From contig CACYBC010000159.1 in NCBI GenBank assembly GCA_902772615.1, positions 1 through 9,139 of the forward strand: DNA of 9,139 nucleotides, given 5' to 3'. Each line of letters begins with the position of its first letter. The first letter of the stretch is position 1. Position numbers and translations under genes: made by a program. Origin of the DNA: an uncultured Ruminococcus sp. (GTDB lineage: Bacteria; Bacillota; Clostridia; Oscillospirales; Ruminococcaceae). A model generated the notes under the pieces. The model was given only the letters and a program-made list of their open reading frames with translations, searched no databases and was not told the DNA's origin. This document shows positions 1 through 6,737 of the stretch, one piece after another.

Positions 1-995
1 ACTTTCTCCGCATAGAATTCGGTGTCTGCCGCGCTTTCAACAAGTCCCATCTCGTCTCTCAGCCACTGCACGACGGCTCCGGCAACGAAGACGCTTCCTT
101 CCAGCGCGTAGGCTACTCTGTCAGGACCGGTGGCGGCAACAGTGGTCACAAGACCGTTTCTGCTGTAGACTATCTCGTCGCCGATGGTCATGAGCGTAAA
201 GCAGCCGGTCCCGTATGTGTTCTTTGCATCGCCCTTCTCAAAGCAGGTCTGGCCGTAGAGAGCGCTCTGCTGGTCTCCTGCGATCCCCGCGATGGGGATG
301 CTCGCCCCTCCCAGATCCATATATCCGTATATCTCGCTGCTGGAGCGGACCTCCGGCAGCATGGAGCGCGGGATATCAAGTTCCTCCAGCAGCCGCTCGT
401 CCCAGCACTGGTTGCGTATATCATAGAGCATGGTCCTTGACGCGTTGGTGCGGTCGGTCATATGGACCTTGCCCCCGGTGAACTTGTACAGCAGCCAGCT
501 GTCTATCGTGCCGCAGATGAGTTCGCCTTTATCTGCCTTTTCTCTGGCGCCGGGTACGTTGTCGAGTATCCATTTGATCTTGGTGCCGGAGAAATAGGCG
601 TCTATGAGAAGACCCGTGGTCCGGCGGATGTAGTCGGACAGACCTTTCTTTTCCAGTTCCTCGCATATGCCGGCAGTTCTTCTGCACTGCCAGACTATCG
701 CGTTGCAGACCGGTATGCCTGTCTCGCGGTCCCAGACGACAACGGTCTCTCTCTGATTGGTGATACCGACCGCAGCGATGTCATGGGCGTCGATCCCGCT
801 GTTTGCAATTACTTCCTGCATCACAGAGAGCTGGGTCAGGTAGATCTCTATCGCGTCATGCTCGACCCATCCTTCCTTAGGATAGTACTGTGTGAATTCT
901 CTCTGTGATACCGCTACGATATTCTGGTTCTCATCGAACAGTATCGCTCTTGAACTGGTCGTTCCCTGATCTGCTGCGAGGATATATCTGGCCAT
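1..995 (-). CDS. glpK: Glycerol kinase, N-terminal two thirds (3' end outside the window)
   Basis: Cytoplasmic FGGY-family kinase that uses ATP to phosphorylate glycerol to sn-glycerol 3-phosphate. The visible 331 residues begin MARYILAADQGTTSSRAILFD, the phosphate-binding loop typical of the family. Glycerol-contacting residues known from E. coli GlpK are all present, shifted by one to four: Arg82 and Glu83 in NQRE, Trp102 in IVWQ, Tyr134 in DAYFSG, catalytic Asp241 in GIAGDQQ, and Phe266 in YGTGCF. The last readable part is YALEGSVFVAGAVVQWLRDEMG, also typical. The family is about 500 residues long, so roughly 165 are missing to the left. The start is fixed by GGAGG (1003-1007) seven bases upstream of ATG. 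It follows the phosphatase gene by 42 nt without a terminator. The loop at residues 225-232 lacks the His that is phosphorylated by HPr in enterococcal-type enzymes. The reading frame was checked at several points and appears unbroken. Confidence 0.97.
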   Translation of the reverse strand, partial: MARYILAADQGTTSSRAILFDENQNIVAVSQREFTQYYPKEGWVEHDAIEIYLTQLSVMQEVIANSGIDAHDIAAVGITNQRETVVVWDRETGIPVCNAIVWQCRRTAGICEELEKKGLSDYIRRTTGLLIDAYFSGTKIKWILDNVPGAREKADKGELICGTIDSWLLYKFTGGKVHMTDRTNASRTMLYDIRNQCWDERLLEELDIPRSMLPEVRSSSEIYGYMDLGGASIPIAGIAGDQQSALYGQTCFEKGDAKNTYGTGCFTLMTIGDEIVYSRNGLVTTVAATGPDRVAYALEGSVFVAGAVVQWLRDEMGLVESAADTEFYAEK

Positions 996-1037
996 AGTAG
1001 TACCTCCGGTCATTTTTGTGTATTTTATCTGTTAATG

Positions 1038-2255
1038 TTATGCAAGGCAGAGGATGAACGAATCGATCTCGGATTCCGTCATCCCGGCTTTGAGCAGATA
1101 GTTTCTTGCACAGACAGAGAAGTCAGTCTTTTCAAGATCTGCGTCCGGGTCTGCGGCAAGGAACTGCAGCATCGTGTCAAAGCTTTTCTCAAGGATCACC
1201 GAGTATTTCTCGGGTTCGCTGTTTTTGTTTATCTTGTAGTAGTTATCGTACGTGATCATATAGTCATCTGCCATCTCACGGTAACCGGCTCCGGCAAGAG
1301 CTTCTATCAGCATGCATACGAAACCTGTCCTGTCTTTCCCTTCGGTGCAGTGGACCAGATAGGGGCCTTCCGCTTCAGTCATCTTTCTGAAGCCGTCTGC
1401 GACTTTGGATGCGAACTCATCCGATGTGTAGTTCGCGTTCAGCGCCAGAGGTATTATGCTGCCGTTGTTGTAAAGAGACAGGAAATACGGAGAATCGAAA
1501 TCATCCTTTTCGATATAGCCTTTCATCTTTGCATCGTTGTCGCAGAGGTTCAGTATGCAGTTGACGCCTGCCTGCCGTATCTGAGCGTCGACGAATGATG
1601 CGCGGTTGTGCTGGTTGTCACACGGAGATGCGGAACGGTAGATCCTGGCCGGAGCGATGCTGCCCATCGAGAACTGCCTGAAGTTTGCAAACACGGCATC
1701 GCTGGGGAACTTGGATCTGTCGTCAGAGTAGCTTATGTCGCGCGCATTCTGGATATCTAGATATTTGCCTTTTTCTCTGAGCACCACCGTAGCGGAAGAG
1801 TTCTCCGTCAGTTCCTTGCCGGTCACTTTTTCCGCCGTCACCCAGAGATCTCCGGCTGATATCTCGGCTTTCAGGGATTCTGTCAGAATGCCGGCCTTAT
1901 CCCACAGATCGTCGCCGAAGTTTATTGCAGCCTTTATGTATTTGTATCCGGGATAGGCGATAAGGAGAGCCTGGCCGGGATCTACATAATAGCCGTTGTA
2001 GTAAGGTATATCCTCCATGGTATATCCGTTTGAGAAGAATATATCCACGCTGTCGCCGTAACTGAAACCGAGACTGTTGAAATAGTCGATGGAAGCGGTG
2101 ATATAGATACCGCCGAATTCCGGTTCATGCTCCACACCATATTCCTTCAGGGTGGGGACGTCAGGGAAGGGCTCATCCCTTTTTCCCCCGCAGGAGACAA
2201 GAAGAACACAGAGGACAGAGACGAGCAGTAGGGAAGATATGAAGCGCTTTATCAT
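1038..2255 (-). CDS. Lipoprotein with C-terminal Cys-dependent tyrosine/serine phosphatase domain
   Basis: A 405-residue secreted lipoprotein. Residues 1-22 are a lipoprotein signal: basic MIKR, a hydrophobic stretch, and LVSC with Cys22 as the lipidation site. The C-terminal half carries the phosphatase signature HCTEGKDRTG (302-311) with nucleophile Cys303 and phosphate-binding Arg309, and the RIYRSASP segment (204-211) usual at the front of the Y_phosphatase3-type domain. The usual DLR after that segment is replaced by NLCDND (236-241). Residues about 46-135 have a pattern (FGGIYI, GDSVDIFFSNG, PYYNGYY, AINFGD) resembling the beta-rich C-terminal domain of SAM hydroxide adenosyltransferases; this is a motif-level inference. 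The known family hydrolyses phosphotyrosine, phosphoserine or phosphoinositides; the real substrate here is unknown. The enzyme would act outside the membrane. Its ATG overlaps the stop of the upstream kinase-like gene (ATGA), indicating translational coupling, and glpK follows. Confidence 0.85.
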   Translation of the reverse strand: MIKRFISSLLLVSVLCVLLVSCGGKRDEPFPDVPTLKEYGVEHEPEFGGIYITASIDYFNSLGFSYGDSVDIFFSNGYTMEDIPYYNGYYVDPGQALLIAYPGYKYIKAAINFGDDLWDKAGILTESLKAEISAGDLWVTAEKVTGKELTENSSATVVLREKGKYLDIQNARDISYSDDRSKFPSDAVFANFRQFSMGSIAPARIYRSASPCDNQHNRASFVDAQIRQAGVNCILNLCDNDAKMKGYIEKDDFDSPYFLSLYNNGSIIPLALNANYTSDEFASKVADGFRKMTEAEGPYLVHCTEGKDRTGFVCMLIEALAGAGYREMADDYMITYDNYYKINKNSEPEKYSVILEKSFDTMLQFLAADPDADLEKTDFSVCARNYLLKAGMTESEIDSFILCLA

Positions 2256-2815
2256 TTTCCGGATACTCCGATCTTATTTAGTTGAAGCAAAAAACTGTCG
2301 AGCCATTCACTGACCGATCTCTCCCAGCAGCAGTCTATCAGAAGGAGATCGTTTCCTGCTTTCCTGCAGCCTGAAGCAAATGAGAGGTTATCATTTATAA
2401 GCGGATCCATACTGAGATCTGAGTCATTCATCCTGTATTCGGCATCGGATGCGTGCGACACTATCTCGCCGAAATGTGACGAGATGTATTCAGGAGTCAT
2501 CGAAAGACAGATGTATCTGATATGGGAGAGATATGTGTCATCCAGATCATCGCGCCAGTTGAAAGGTATGTAGCAGCCTTCCAGGATAAGATCCTGACGG
2601 TTTTCTATGGCAGTCTTCACCATCTCACGCACTATCGGCCAGAGATATCCGGTGAGATCGTCATCATCATACGGAGTCAGGGAGGTGTTTCCGCTTCTGA
2701 TCAGTCCCATCTTCAGGTGATCGATGGACAGACAGAAATAACCGGTCCTTCTGACCAGTTCCTCTGCCATTCTGGTTTTTCCGGTGTGTGTTGCGCCGGT
2801 GATGATTACTACCAT
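2252..2815 (-). CDS. Small P-loop kinase-like protein (AAA/zeta-toxin-like nucleotide-binding fold)
   Basis: A 187-residue cytoplasmic protein of unknown substrate. It opens MVVIITGATHTGKT, where GATHTGKT is a Walker A loop placed right after the first beta strand, as in small-molecule kinases. Further conserved-looking segments are LSIDHLKMGLIRSG, YLWPIVREMVKTAIENRQDLILEGCYIPF (a second strand ending in an acidic residue, a possible Walker B or catalytic Glu), and a final LLLIDCC strand. The overall plan recalls adenylate, shikimate or chloramphenicol phosphotransferase-type kinases, and automatic annotation might call it adenylate kinase-like or hypothetical. The start chosen is the second in-frame ATG, because GGAG lies six bases before it and directly precedes the Walker strand; the ATG at 2836 has no ribosome binding site. 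It is the first gene of the leftward unit and overlaps the phosphatase by four bases. Confidence 0.8.
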   Translation of the reverse strand: MVVIITGATHTGKTRMAEELVRRTGYFCLSIDHLKMGLIRSGNTSLTPYDDDDLTGYLWPIVREMVKTAIENRQDLILEGCYIPFNWRDDLDDTYLSHIRYICLSMTPEYISSHFGEIVSHASDAEYRMNDSDLSMDPLINDNLSFASGCRKAGNDLLLIDCCWERSVSEWLDSFLLQLNKIGVSGK

Positions 2816-2853
2816 TCTGTTCTCCGACCCGTGCATGATCGTATATTTACTTC

Positions 2854-2859
2854 ATTATA
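2854..2859 (-). promoter_or_regulatory. Candidate -10 box for the leftward kinase-phosphatase-glpK unit
   Basis: On the minus strand this hexamer reads TATAAT, a perfect sigma-A -10 box, about 38 nt upstream of the chosen kinase start. The hexamer 17 bases upstream (AAAACA) is a poor -35 match, and TTGTGC (2883-2888) is too far away at 23 bases, so an activator may be needed or the promoter may be weak. Confidence 0.5.
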
Positions 2860-2948
2860 CCGCAACATCTGTTCTGTGTTTTGCACAATGCCGACTGTCA
2901 TGGTGCACAAAGAATTACTCCATATGCGTTGCAACTGAATAAAGATGG

Positions 2949-2954
2949 TAAAAT
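2949..2954 (+). promoter_or_regulatory. Candidate -10 box for the methyltransferase-esterase operon
   Basis: TAAAAT lies 26 nt upstream of the methyltransferase start, with TTGCAA (2929-2934) 14 bases upstream of it, which is too close for a normal -35. The region is the only space available for this operon's promoter. The call is weak. The downstream ribosome binding site AGGAG (2971-2975) is clear. Confidence 0.35.
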
Positions 2955-2980
2955 AACACACAGAAACTGCAGGAGATAGC

Positions 2981-3733
2981 ATGGACAAATATACTGAGAT
3001 CAATGCCGGGACTATCGACAGGTGGGTAGACGAGGGCTGGGAATGGGGAAGACCCATATCCAACGAAGATTATCAGCGGGCAATGGCCGGAGAGCTGAGC
3101 GTTCTTCTCACACCGACTAAAACAGTTCCGGCGGAATGGTTCGGAGACATAAAGGGAAAGAAACTGCTGGGACTCGCATCCGGGGGAGGACAGCAGATGC
3201 CTGTATTCTGCGCTTTAGGGGCTGAGTGCACGGTCATGGACATATCGGAAAGACAGCTTGAGAGCGAAAGGATGGTATCGCAGAGGGAAGGGTACGCCAT
3301 AGACATAATAAAAGGCGACATGACTGAAAGATTCCCGTTTCCCGATGGGACTTTCGACATCATATTCCATCCGGTGTCCAACTGCTATATCAGGGACGTG
3401 CAGCATGTCTGGAACGAGTGCTTCCGTGTGCTCAAGCACGGCGGGATATTGCTGGCGGGACAGGACAACGGGATAAACTATCTGTTTGACGATGACGGGA
3501 CAACGGTAAAGTACACGCTGCCGTTTGACCCTCTTTCTTATCCTGAACAGATGAAGGATCTTGTGGATACCGATTCCGGAATACAGTTCTCGCATACGAT
3601 AGAGGAGCAGCTCGGCGGGCAGCTCAGGGCAGGGCTGATCCTGACCGACTTATACGAGGATACCAACAGGGAAGGCGCTCTACATGAGCACAATGTTCCG
3701 ACCTTCATAGCTTCCAGGGCAGTAAAGCCCTGA
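2981..3733 (+). CDS. Class I SAM-dependent methyltransferase
   Basis: A 250-residue cytoplasmic enzyme expected to move a methyl group from S-adenosylmethionine to an unidentified acceptor. The Rossmann core is readable in order: motif I LLGLASGGGQQ (62-72), acidic ribose-binding position VMDIS with Asp87, KGDM with Asp113, motif IV FDIIFHPVSNCYI (125-137), and ECFRVLKHGGILLAG (146-160), the post-motif strand and turn seen in the Methyltransf_11 group. Residues 10-55 form an N-terminal helical cap including the Trp-rich WVDEGWEWGRP. Length is normal for a stand-alone small-molecule methyltransferase. AGGAG precedes the ATG by five bases. It is the first gene of a two-gene rightward operon with the esterase. 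No residue in the sequence reveals the substrate. Confidence 0.9.
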   Translation: MDKYTEINAGTIDRWVDEGWEWGRPISNEDYQRAMAGELSVLLTPTKTVPAEWFGDIKGKKLLGLASGGGQQMPVFCALGAECTVMDISERQLESERMVSQREGYAIDIIKGDMTERFPFPDGTFDIIFHPVSNCYIRDVQHVWNECFRVLKHGGILLAGQDNGINYLFDDDGTTVKYTLPFDPLSYPEQMKDLVDTDSGIQFSHTIEEQLGGQLRAGLILTDLYEDTNREGALHEHNVPTFIASRAVKP

Positions 3734-3758
3734 ATCAATACAATCAGGAGGATCATCA

Positions 3759-4571
3759 ATGGCAAATCTGACTTTCGACATCCGTTCCAGAGCTCTGGGC
3801 AAGGAGACACAGTTCAACGTGGTACTTCCGGAAAACTGTGAGAAGCCTGAGAACGGCTGGAAGACTCTCTATCTGCTCCACGGCTGGAGCGACAATTACA
3901 CTACCTGGATGAACCAGACATCCATCGAACGCTATGCGCTGAAGAGGAACATCGCGGTAGTGATGCCCGACGGCGAATTCGGCTTCTGGAACGATATGGC
4001 GGACGGCATAAAGTATTTCACCTTTGTGACGGAAGAACTTCCCCAGATCTGCAGCAAGTATTTCGGATGTTCCACAAGACGTGAAGATGTCGCAATCGCA
4101 GGACTCTCGATGGGCGGACTGGGATCACTGTCCATTGGCCTTTCAAGGCCGGATCTCTACATGGGGATCATCTGCCTTTCCGCAGCTAACTGGCCAAACA
4201 ACATGTTCCACGAGCAGTATGATTCCGGCAGGATGGCTCCGGGATGGCTCGCCGGAATGAAGCGCATATACGGAGATATCTTCCCGAATCTGGAAGGGAC
4301 CGAGTATGACTGCTTCGTGAAAGCGGACAGGATCGTCGCGAACGGGGGACCTTTCCCGACGCTGTACCATTACTGCGGACTTGAGGAGACCGACCTGCTC
4401 AGACACTCCAACATCATGAAGGACAGGTTCCTCAGTTATGAAGGAAACCCCTTCAATTACACTCTCTCCACATATCATGGGGTCCATAACTGGGATGCAT
4501 GGGATGCCGTGATATGCGAAGCAATGGACTACATCGGCTTCAGGGAGCAGGACTGGAGACCGACATTCTGA
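3759..4571 (+). CDS. Esterase D / tributyrin-esterase-like alpha/beta hydrolase
   Basis: A 270-residue cytoplasmic serine hydrolase; there is no signal peptide. The fold is shown by TLYLLHGWSDNYTTW (36-50, oxyanion HG at 41-42), VVMPDGEFGFW (67-77), and the nucleophile elbow GLSMGG with Ser117. A likely catalytic Asp212 lies in CGLEETDLL and His243 in YHGVHNWDAWD; the HNWDAW ending is typical of the EstA/tributyrin esterase branch of the esterase D (PF00756) family. Members hydrolyse short-chain acyl esters; S-formylglutathione hydrolase and acetyl-xylan or feruloyl esterases are relatives, so the true substrate cannot be fixed. Start supported by AGGAGG (3746-3751) seven bases before ATG. 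It lies 25 nt after the methyltransferase and is followed by the terminator hairpin. Confidence 0.9.
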   Translation: MANLTFDIRSRALGKETQFNVVLPENCEKPENGWKTLYLLHGWSDNYTTWMNQTSIERYALKRNIAVVMPDGEFGFWNDMADGIKYFTFVTEELPQICSKYFGCSTRREDVAIAGLSMGGLGSLSIGLSRPDLYMGIICLSAANWPNNMFHEQYDSGRMAPGWLAGMKRIYGDIFPNLEGTEYDCFVKADRIVANGGPFPTLYHYCGLEETDLLRHSNIMKDRFLSYEGNPFNYTLSTYHGVHNWDAWDAVICEAMDYIGFREQDWRPTF

Positions 4572-4599
4572 GCGATCCTGGGTAAAAAAATACATATAA

Positions 4600-4624
4600 A
4601 AAAGCCCGCTTTATGCGGGCTTTT
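4600..4624. terminator. Bidirectional intrinsic terminator between convergent operons
   Basis: AAAAGCCCGC (4600-4609), loop TTTAT, then GCGGGCTTTT (4615-4624): a perfect 10 bp stem. Read leftward it is followed by a T-rich tract (complement of 4584-4603), and read rightward by TTTT, so it can stop both the esterase transcript and the ABC transporter transcript, whose stop codons lie 28 and 15 nt away. Confidence 0.9.
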
Positions 4625-4639
4625 CCAGTGTCTGAGTAT

Positions 4640-5626
4640 TCATCTGTCTTCACGGAAGAATGAAAGTCCGAGAGATTCCGGAGGCTGATTCTCACGTTTG
4701 TTCTTGATGCTGGAGATCACGAGGACTACAACTGTGAACACATAGGGGATCATCTTGTACAGTTCCTTAAGAGAGAGGTTCATTCCAGAGGGAATGTAAA
4801 GATACAGGATGTACAGTCCGCCGAACAGGATAGATGACAGGATCCCGAGAGTAGGCTTCCACACTGTGAAGATAACAAGCGCTATGGCAAGCCAGCCTCT
4901 GTCTCCGAAACCGTCATTGGACCAGATGCCGTTGGCGTAGTCCATGACATAGTACAGTCCGCCGAGACCTGCGATCATGCTCCCGAGACATGTTGCGACA
5001 TACTTATACTTACCGACGTCTATGCCCGCGGCATCTGCAGTGCTGGGGTTCTCGCCCACCGCTCTGAGGTGCAGTCCGGTCTGGGTCCTGTTGAGGAAGT
5101 AAGAGACCAGAAGAGCGATGACGATCGCCAGATATGCGAGGAACCCGTATTTGAGGAACATCCGCCCGAATACGCCGAGGGAATCGGCGAACGGAAGATT
5201 CTTCCTAAAACAGATGCTCGTTGCGGAGAGGGAGATATTGGGAACTTCGGCTCCGGTCAGCTTTATGAGAGAACCTCCGAAAAAGTTGCCGATGCCGACA
5301 CCGAAAGTGGTCATCGCAAGGCCGGTGACATTCTGATTCGCCCTCAACGTTATGGTCAGGAACGAATAGATGAGTCCCATTATGAGAGAACCTAGAAGCG
5401 AAGACAGGAAGGGAATAAGAACTGCGAGGAACGGATTGAAACTGGCGGTATTCTGTTCATAAAGGAATGCACCGATGACTCCGCTTATACCGCCGACATA
5501 CATGATACCGGGAATTCCGAGGTTAAGGTTTCCTGCTTTCTCAGTAAGAGTCTCTCCGGTACTTCCGAAAAGAAGGGGAATGCCCTGGGCTACTGCTCTG
5601 GGGAAGAACACGGTGATATCAAACAT
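4640..5626 (-). CDS. BMP-family (nucleoside-type) ABC transporter permease, second subunit (NupQ/NupC-like)
   Basis: A 328-residue integral membrane protein of the BPD_transp_2 permease family. It pairs with the upstream permease to form the channel. Signature segments are EKAGNLNLGIPGIMYVGG near residues 29-45 (the family's NLG-E-G motif) and RAVGENPSTADAAGIDV near 188-204, the cytoplasmic loop that docks on the ATPase. Between and after these lie about eight to ten hydrophobic segments, with GDRGWLAIALVIFTVWKPTLGIL near 241-263. The C-terminus is a charged tail ending FFREDR. I start at the ATG in position 5626, one base after the upstream stop, with AGGAGAAG upstream; an in-frame ATG 75 bases earlier would add 25 hydrophilic residues unlike the family and lies inside the other gene. 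It is the last gene of the operon. Related operons in Bacillus subtilis (nupNOPQ) and Lactococcus import purine or pyrimidine nucleosides; substrate here is inferred. Confidence 0.9.
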   Translation of the reverse strand: MFDITVFFPRAVAQGIPLLFGSTGETLTEKAGNLNLGIPGIMYVGGISGVIGAFLYEQNTASFNPFLAVLIPFLSSLLGSLIMGLIYSFLTITLRANQNVTGLAMTTFGVGIGNFFGGSLIKLTGAEVPNISLSATSICFRKNLPFADSLGVFGRMFLKYGFLAYLAIVIALLVSYFLNRTQTGLHLRAVGENPSTADAAGIDVGKYKYVATCLGSMIAGLGGLYYVMDYANGIWSNDGFGDRGWLAIALVIFTVWKPTLGILSSILFGGLYILYLYIPSGMNLSLKELYKMIPYVFTVVVLVISSIKNKRENQPPESLGLSFFREDR

Positions 5627-5627
5627 G

Positions 5628-6737
5628 TTATTTCTTCTCCTTTCCTGCTTCTGAGTTGGCGGATCTCCTGATCCTGTATGAAACGAAGAATTCGCTTCCA
5701 ATAAGGAAGAACAGGATTATGCCCGTGAGTATGGATGAGAATGACTGGTTGAGCGTGAATGCGGACGAGATCTCGATAGCGCCGCGCTCAAGGAATATTA
5801 TCAGGAAACTTGTGGCGATCATCGCGATAGGATTGAACTGTGCGAGCCAGGATACCATTACAGCGGTAAACCCCTGACCGCCTGTTATTGTCGCAGTGAG
5901 AGTGTGGTTTATTCCGGATACCAGCAGGAATCCGACCAGACCTGCAAGAGCTCCCGAGAGAGCCATTGTCCTGATTATGACGCGCTTCACGTTGATGCCG
6001 ATGTATCTTGCGGTGCGTGTGCTCTCGCCTACAACGGTAAGCTCATATCCGTGCTTGCTGAACCTTATATAGGAATAGATGAGCACGGTCATGAACACTG
6101 CAGCTAGTATGCTGAGAACATATTTGTTTCCGAAGATCTGGGGGAACCACCCTATTTCGGAAGACTGGTTGATTATACCGATCTGGCCTGAGCCCTTGGG
6201 TACCTCCCATCTGACTATGAAGTAAGCCACGATCTGAGTGGCGATATAGTTCAGCATGAGGGTAAACAGCGTTTCGTTGGTATTGAACTGCGCCTTGAAG
6301 AAGGCGGGGATTATGCCCCATACGGCACCGGCAGCCACCGACAGGATGAGCATCACCGGTATCAGAAGACCGTTGGGAAGCTTGTCTGCGAGCTTTATCA
6401 TGCAGGCAGAGGAAGCAAGGCATCCCATGAGGATCTGTCCGTCTGCACCTTCGTTCCAGAATTTCATGAGGAATGACGGTGTCACTGCCAGAGAGATGCA
6501 CAGCAGTACGGCGACGTTCTGAGCAGTGATCCACATCTTTCGCGGAGTGCCGAATGAGCCGTATACCATGGTCGACAGGAAATCGCCGGGCTTTACTCCC
6601 GTTATGATCATCGTCAGAAGCGCGCATACAACAAATGCGGCAAGAATGGAGAGCAGCCTTATCAGCAGACTGATATGCCAGGGAAGTGAGGCGCGTTTTT
6701 CGATATGGAAGCGGGGGACCCTGTTCTTCTTCTCCAT
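5628..6737 (-). CDS. BMP-family (nucleoside-type) ABC transporter permease, first subunit (NupP/NupB-like)
   Basis: A 369-residue inner-membrane permease of the BPD_transp_2 family. A basic N-terminal tail (MEKKNRVPRFHIEKR) is followed by a hydrophobic segment at about 22-46. The family motif FWNEGADGQ (93-101) takes the place of the more usual FNIGAEGQ. The ATPase-contact loop VVGESTRTARYIGI (235-248) and the conserved GGQGFTAVMVSWLAQFNPIAM follow. Around eight to ten membrane segments are visible, ending with a lysine-rich tail. Its start is set by GGAGGTGA nine bases before the ATG; the ATG overlaps the ATPase stop by one base (TGATG), so translation is coupled. One base separates its stop from the next permease, an order shared with nupP-nupQ type operons. 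It forms a heterodimeric channel with that protein. Confidence 0.9.
   Translation of the reverse strand: MEKKNRVPRFHIEKRASLPWHISLLIRLLSILAAFVVCALLTMIITGVKPGDFLSTMVYGSFGTPRKMWITAQNVAVLLCISLAVTPSFLMKFWNEGADGQILMGCLASSACMIKLADKLPNGLLIPVMLILSVAAGAVWGIIPAFFKAQFNTNETLFTLMLNYIATQIVAYFIVRWEVPKGSGQIGIINQSSEIGWFPQIFGNKYVLSILAAVFMTVLIYSYIRFSKHGYELTVVGESTRTARYIGINVKRVIIRTMALSGALAGLVGFLLVSGINHTLTATITGGQGFTAVMVSWLAQFNPIAMIATSFLIIFLERGAIEISSAFTLNQSFSSILTGIILFFLIGSEFFVSYRIRRSANSEAGKEKK

Noticed and set aside
462..908. 148-codon plus-strand open frame
   Set aside because: It lies fully antisense to glpK, which has complete family motifs; the protein has no recognisable domain and no ribosome binding site.
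1035..1598. 187-codon plus-strand open frame
   Set aside because: Antisense to the phosphatase catalytic domain; composition is that of a shadow frame.
2816..2836. Longer start (ATG at 2836) for the kinase-like gene
   Set aside because: No ribosome binding site; the next ATG has GGAG at six bases and begins the Walker strand.
5627..5701. Longer start for the second permease
   Set aside because: The 25 extra residues are hydrophilic, unlike the family, and overlap the upstream permease; the ATG at 5626 has a ribosome site.
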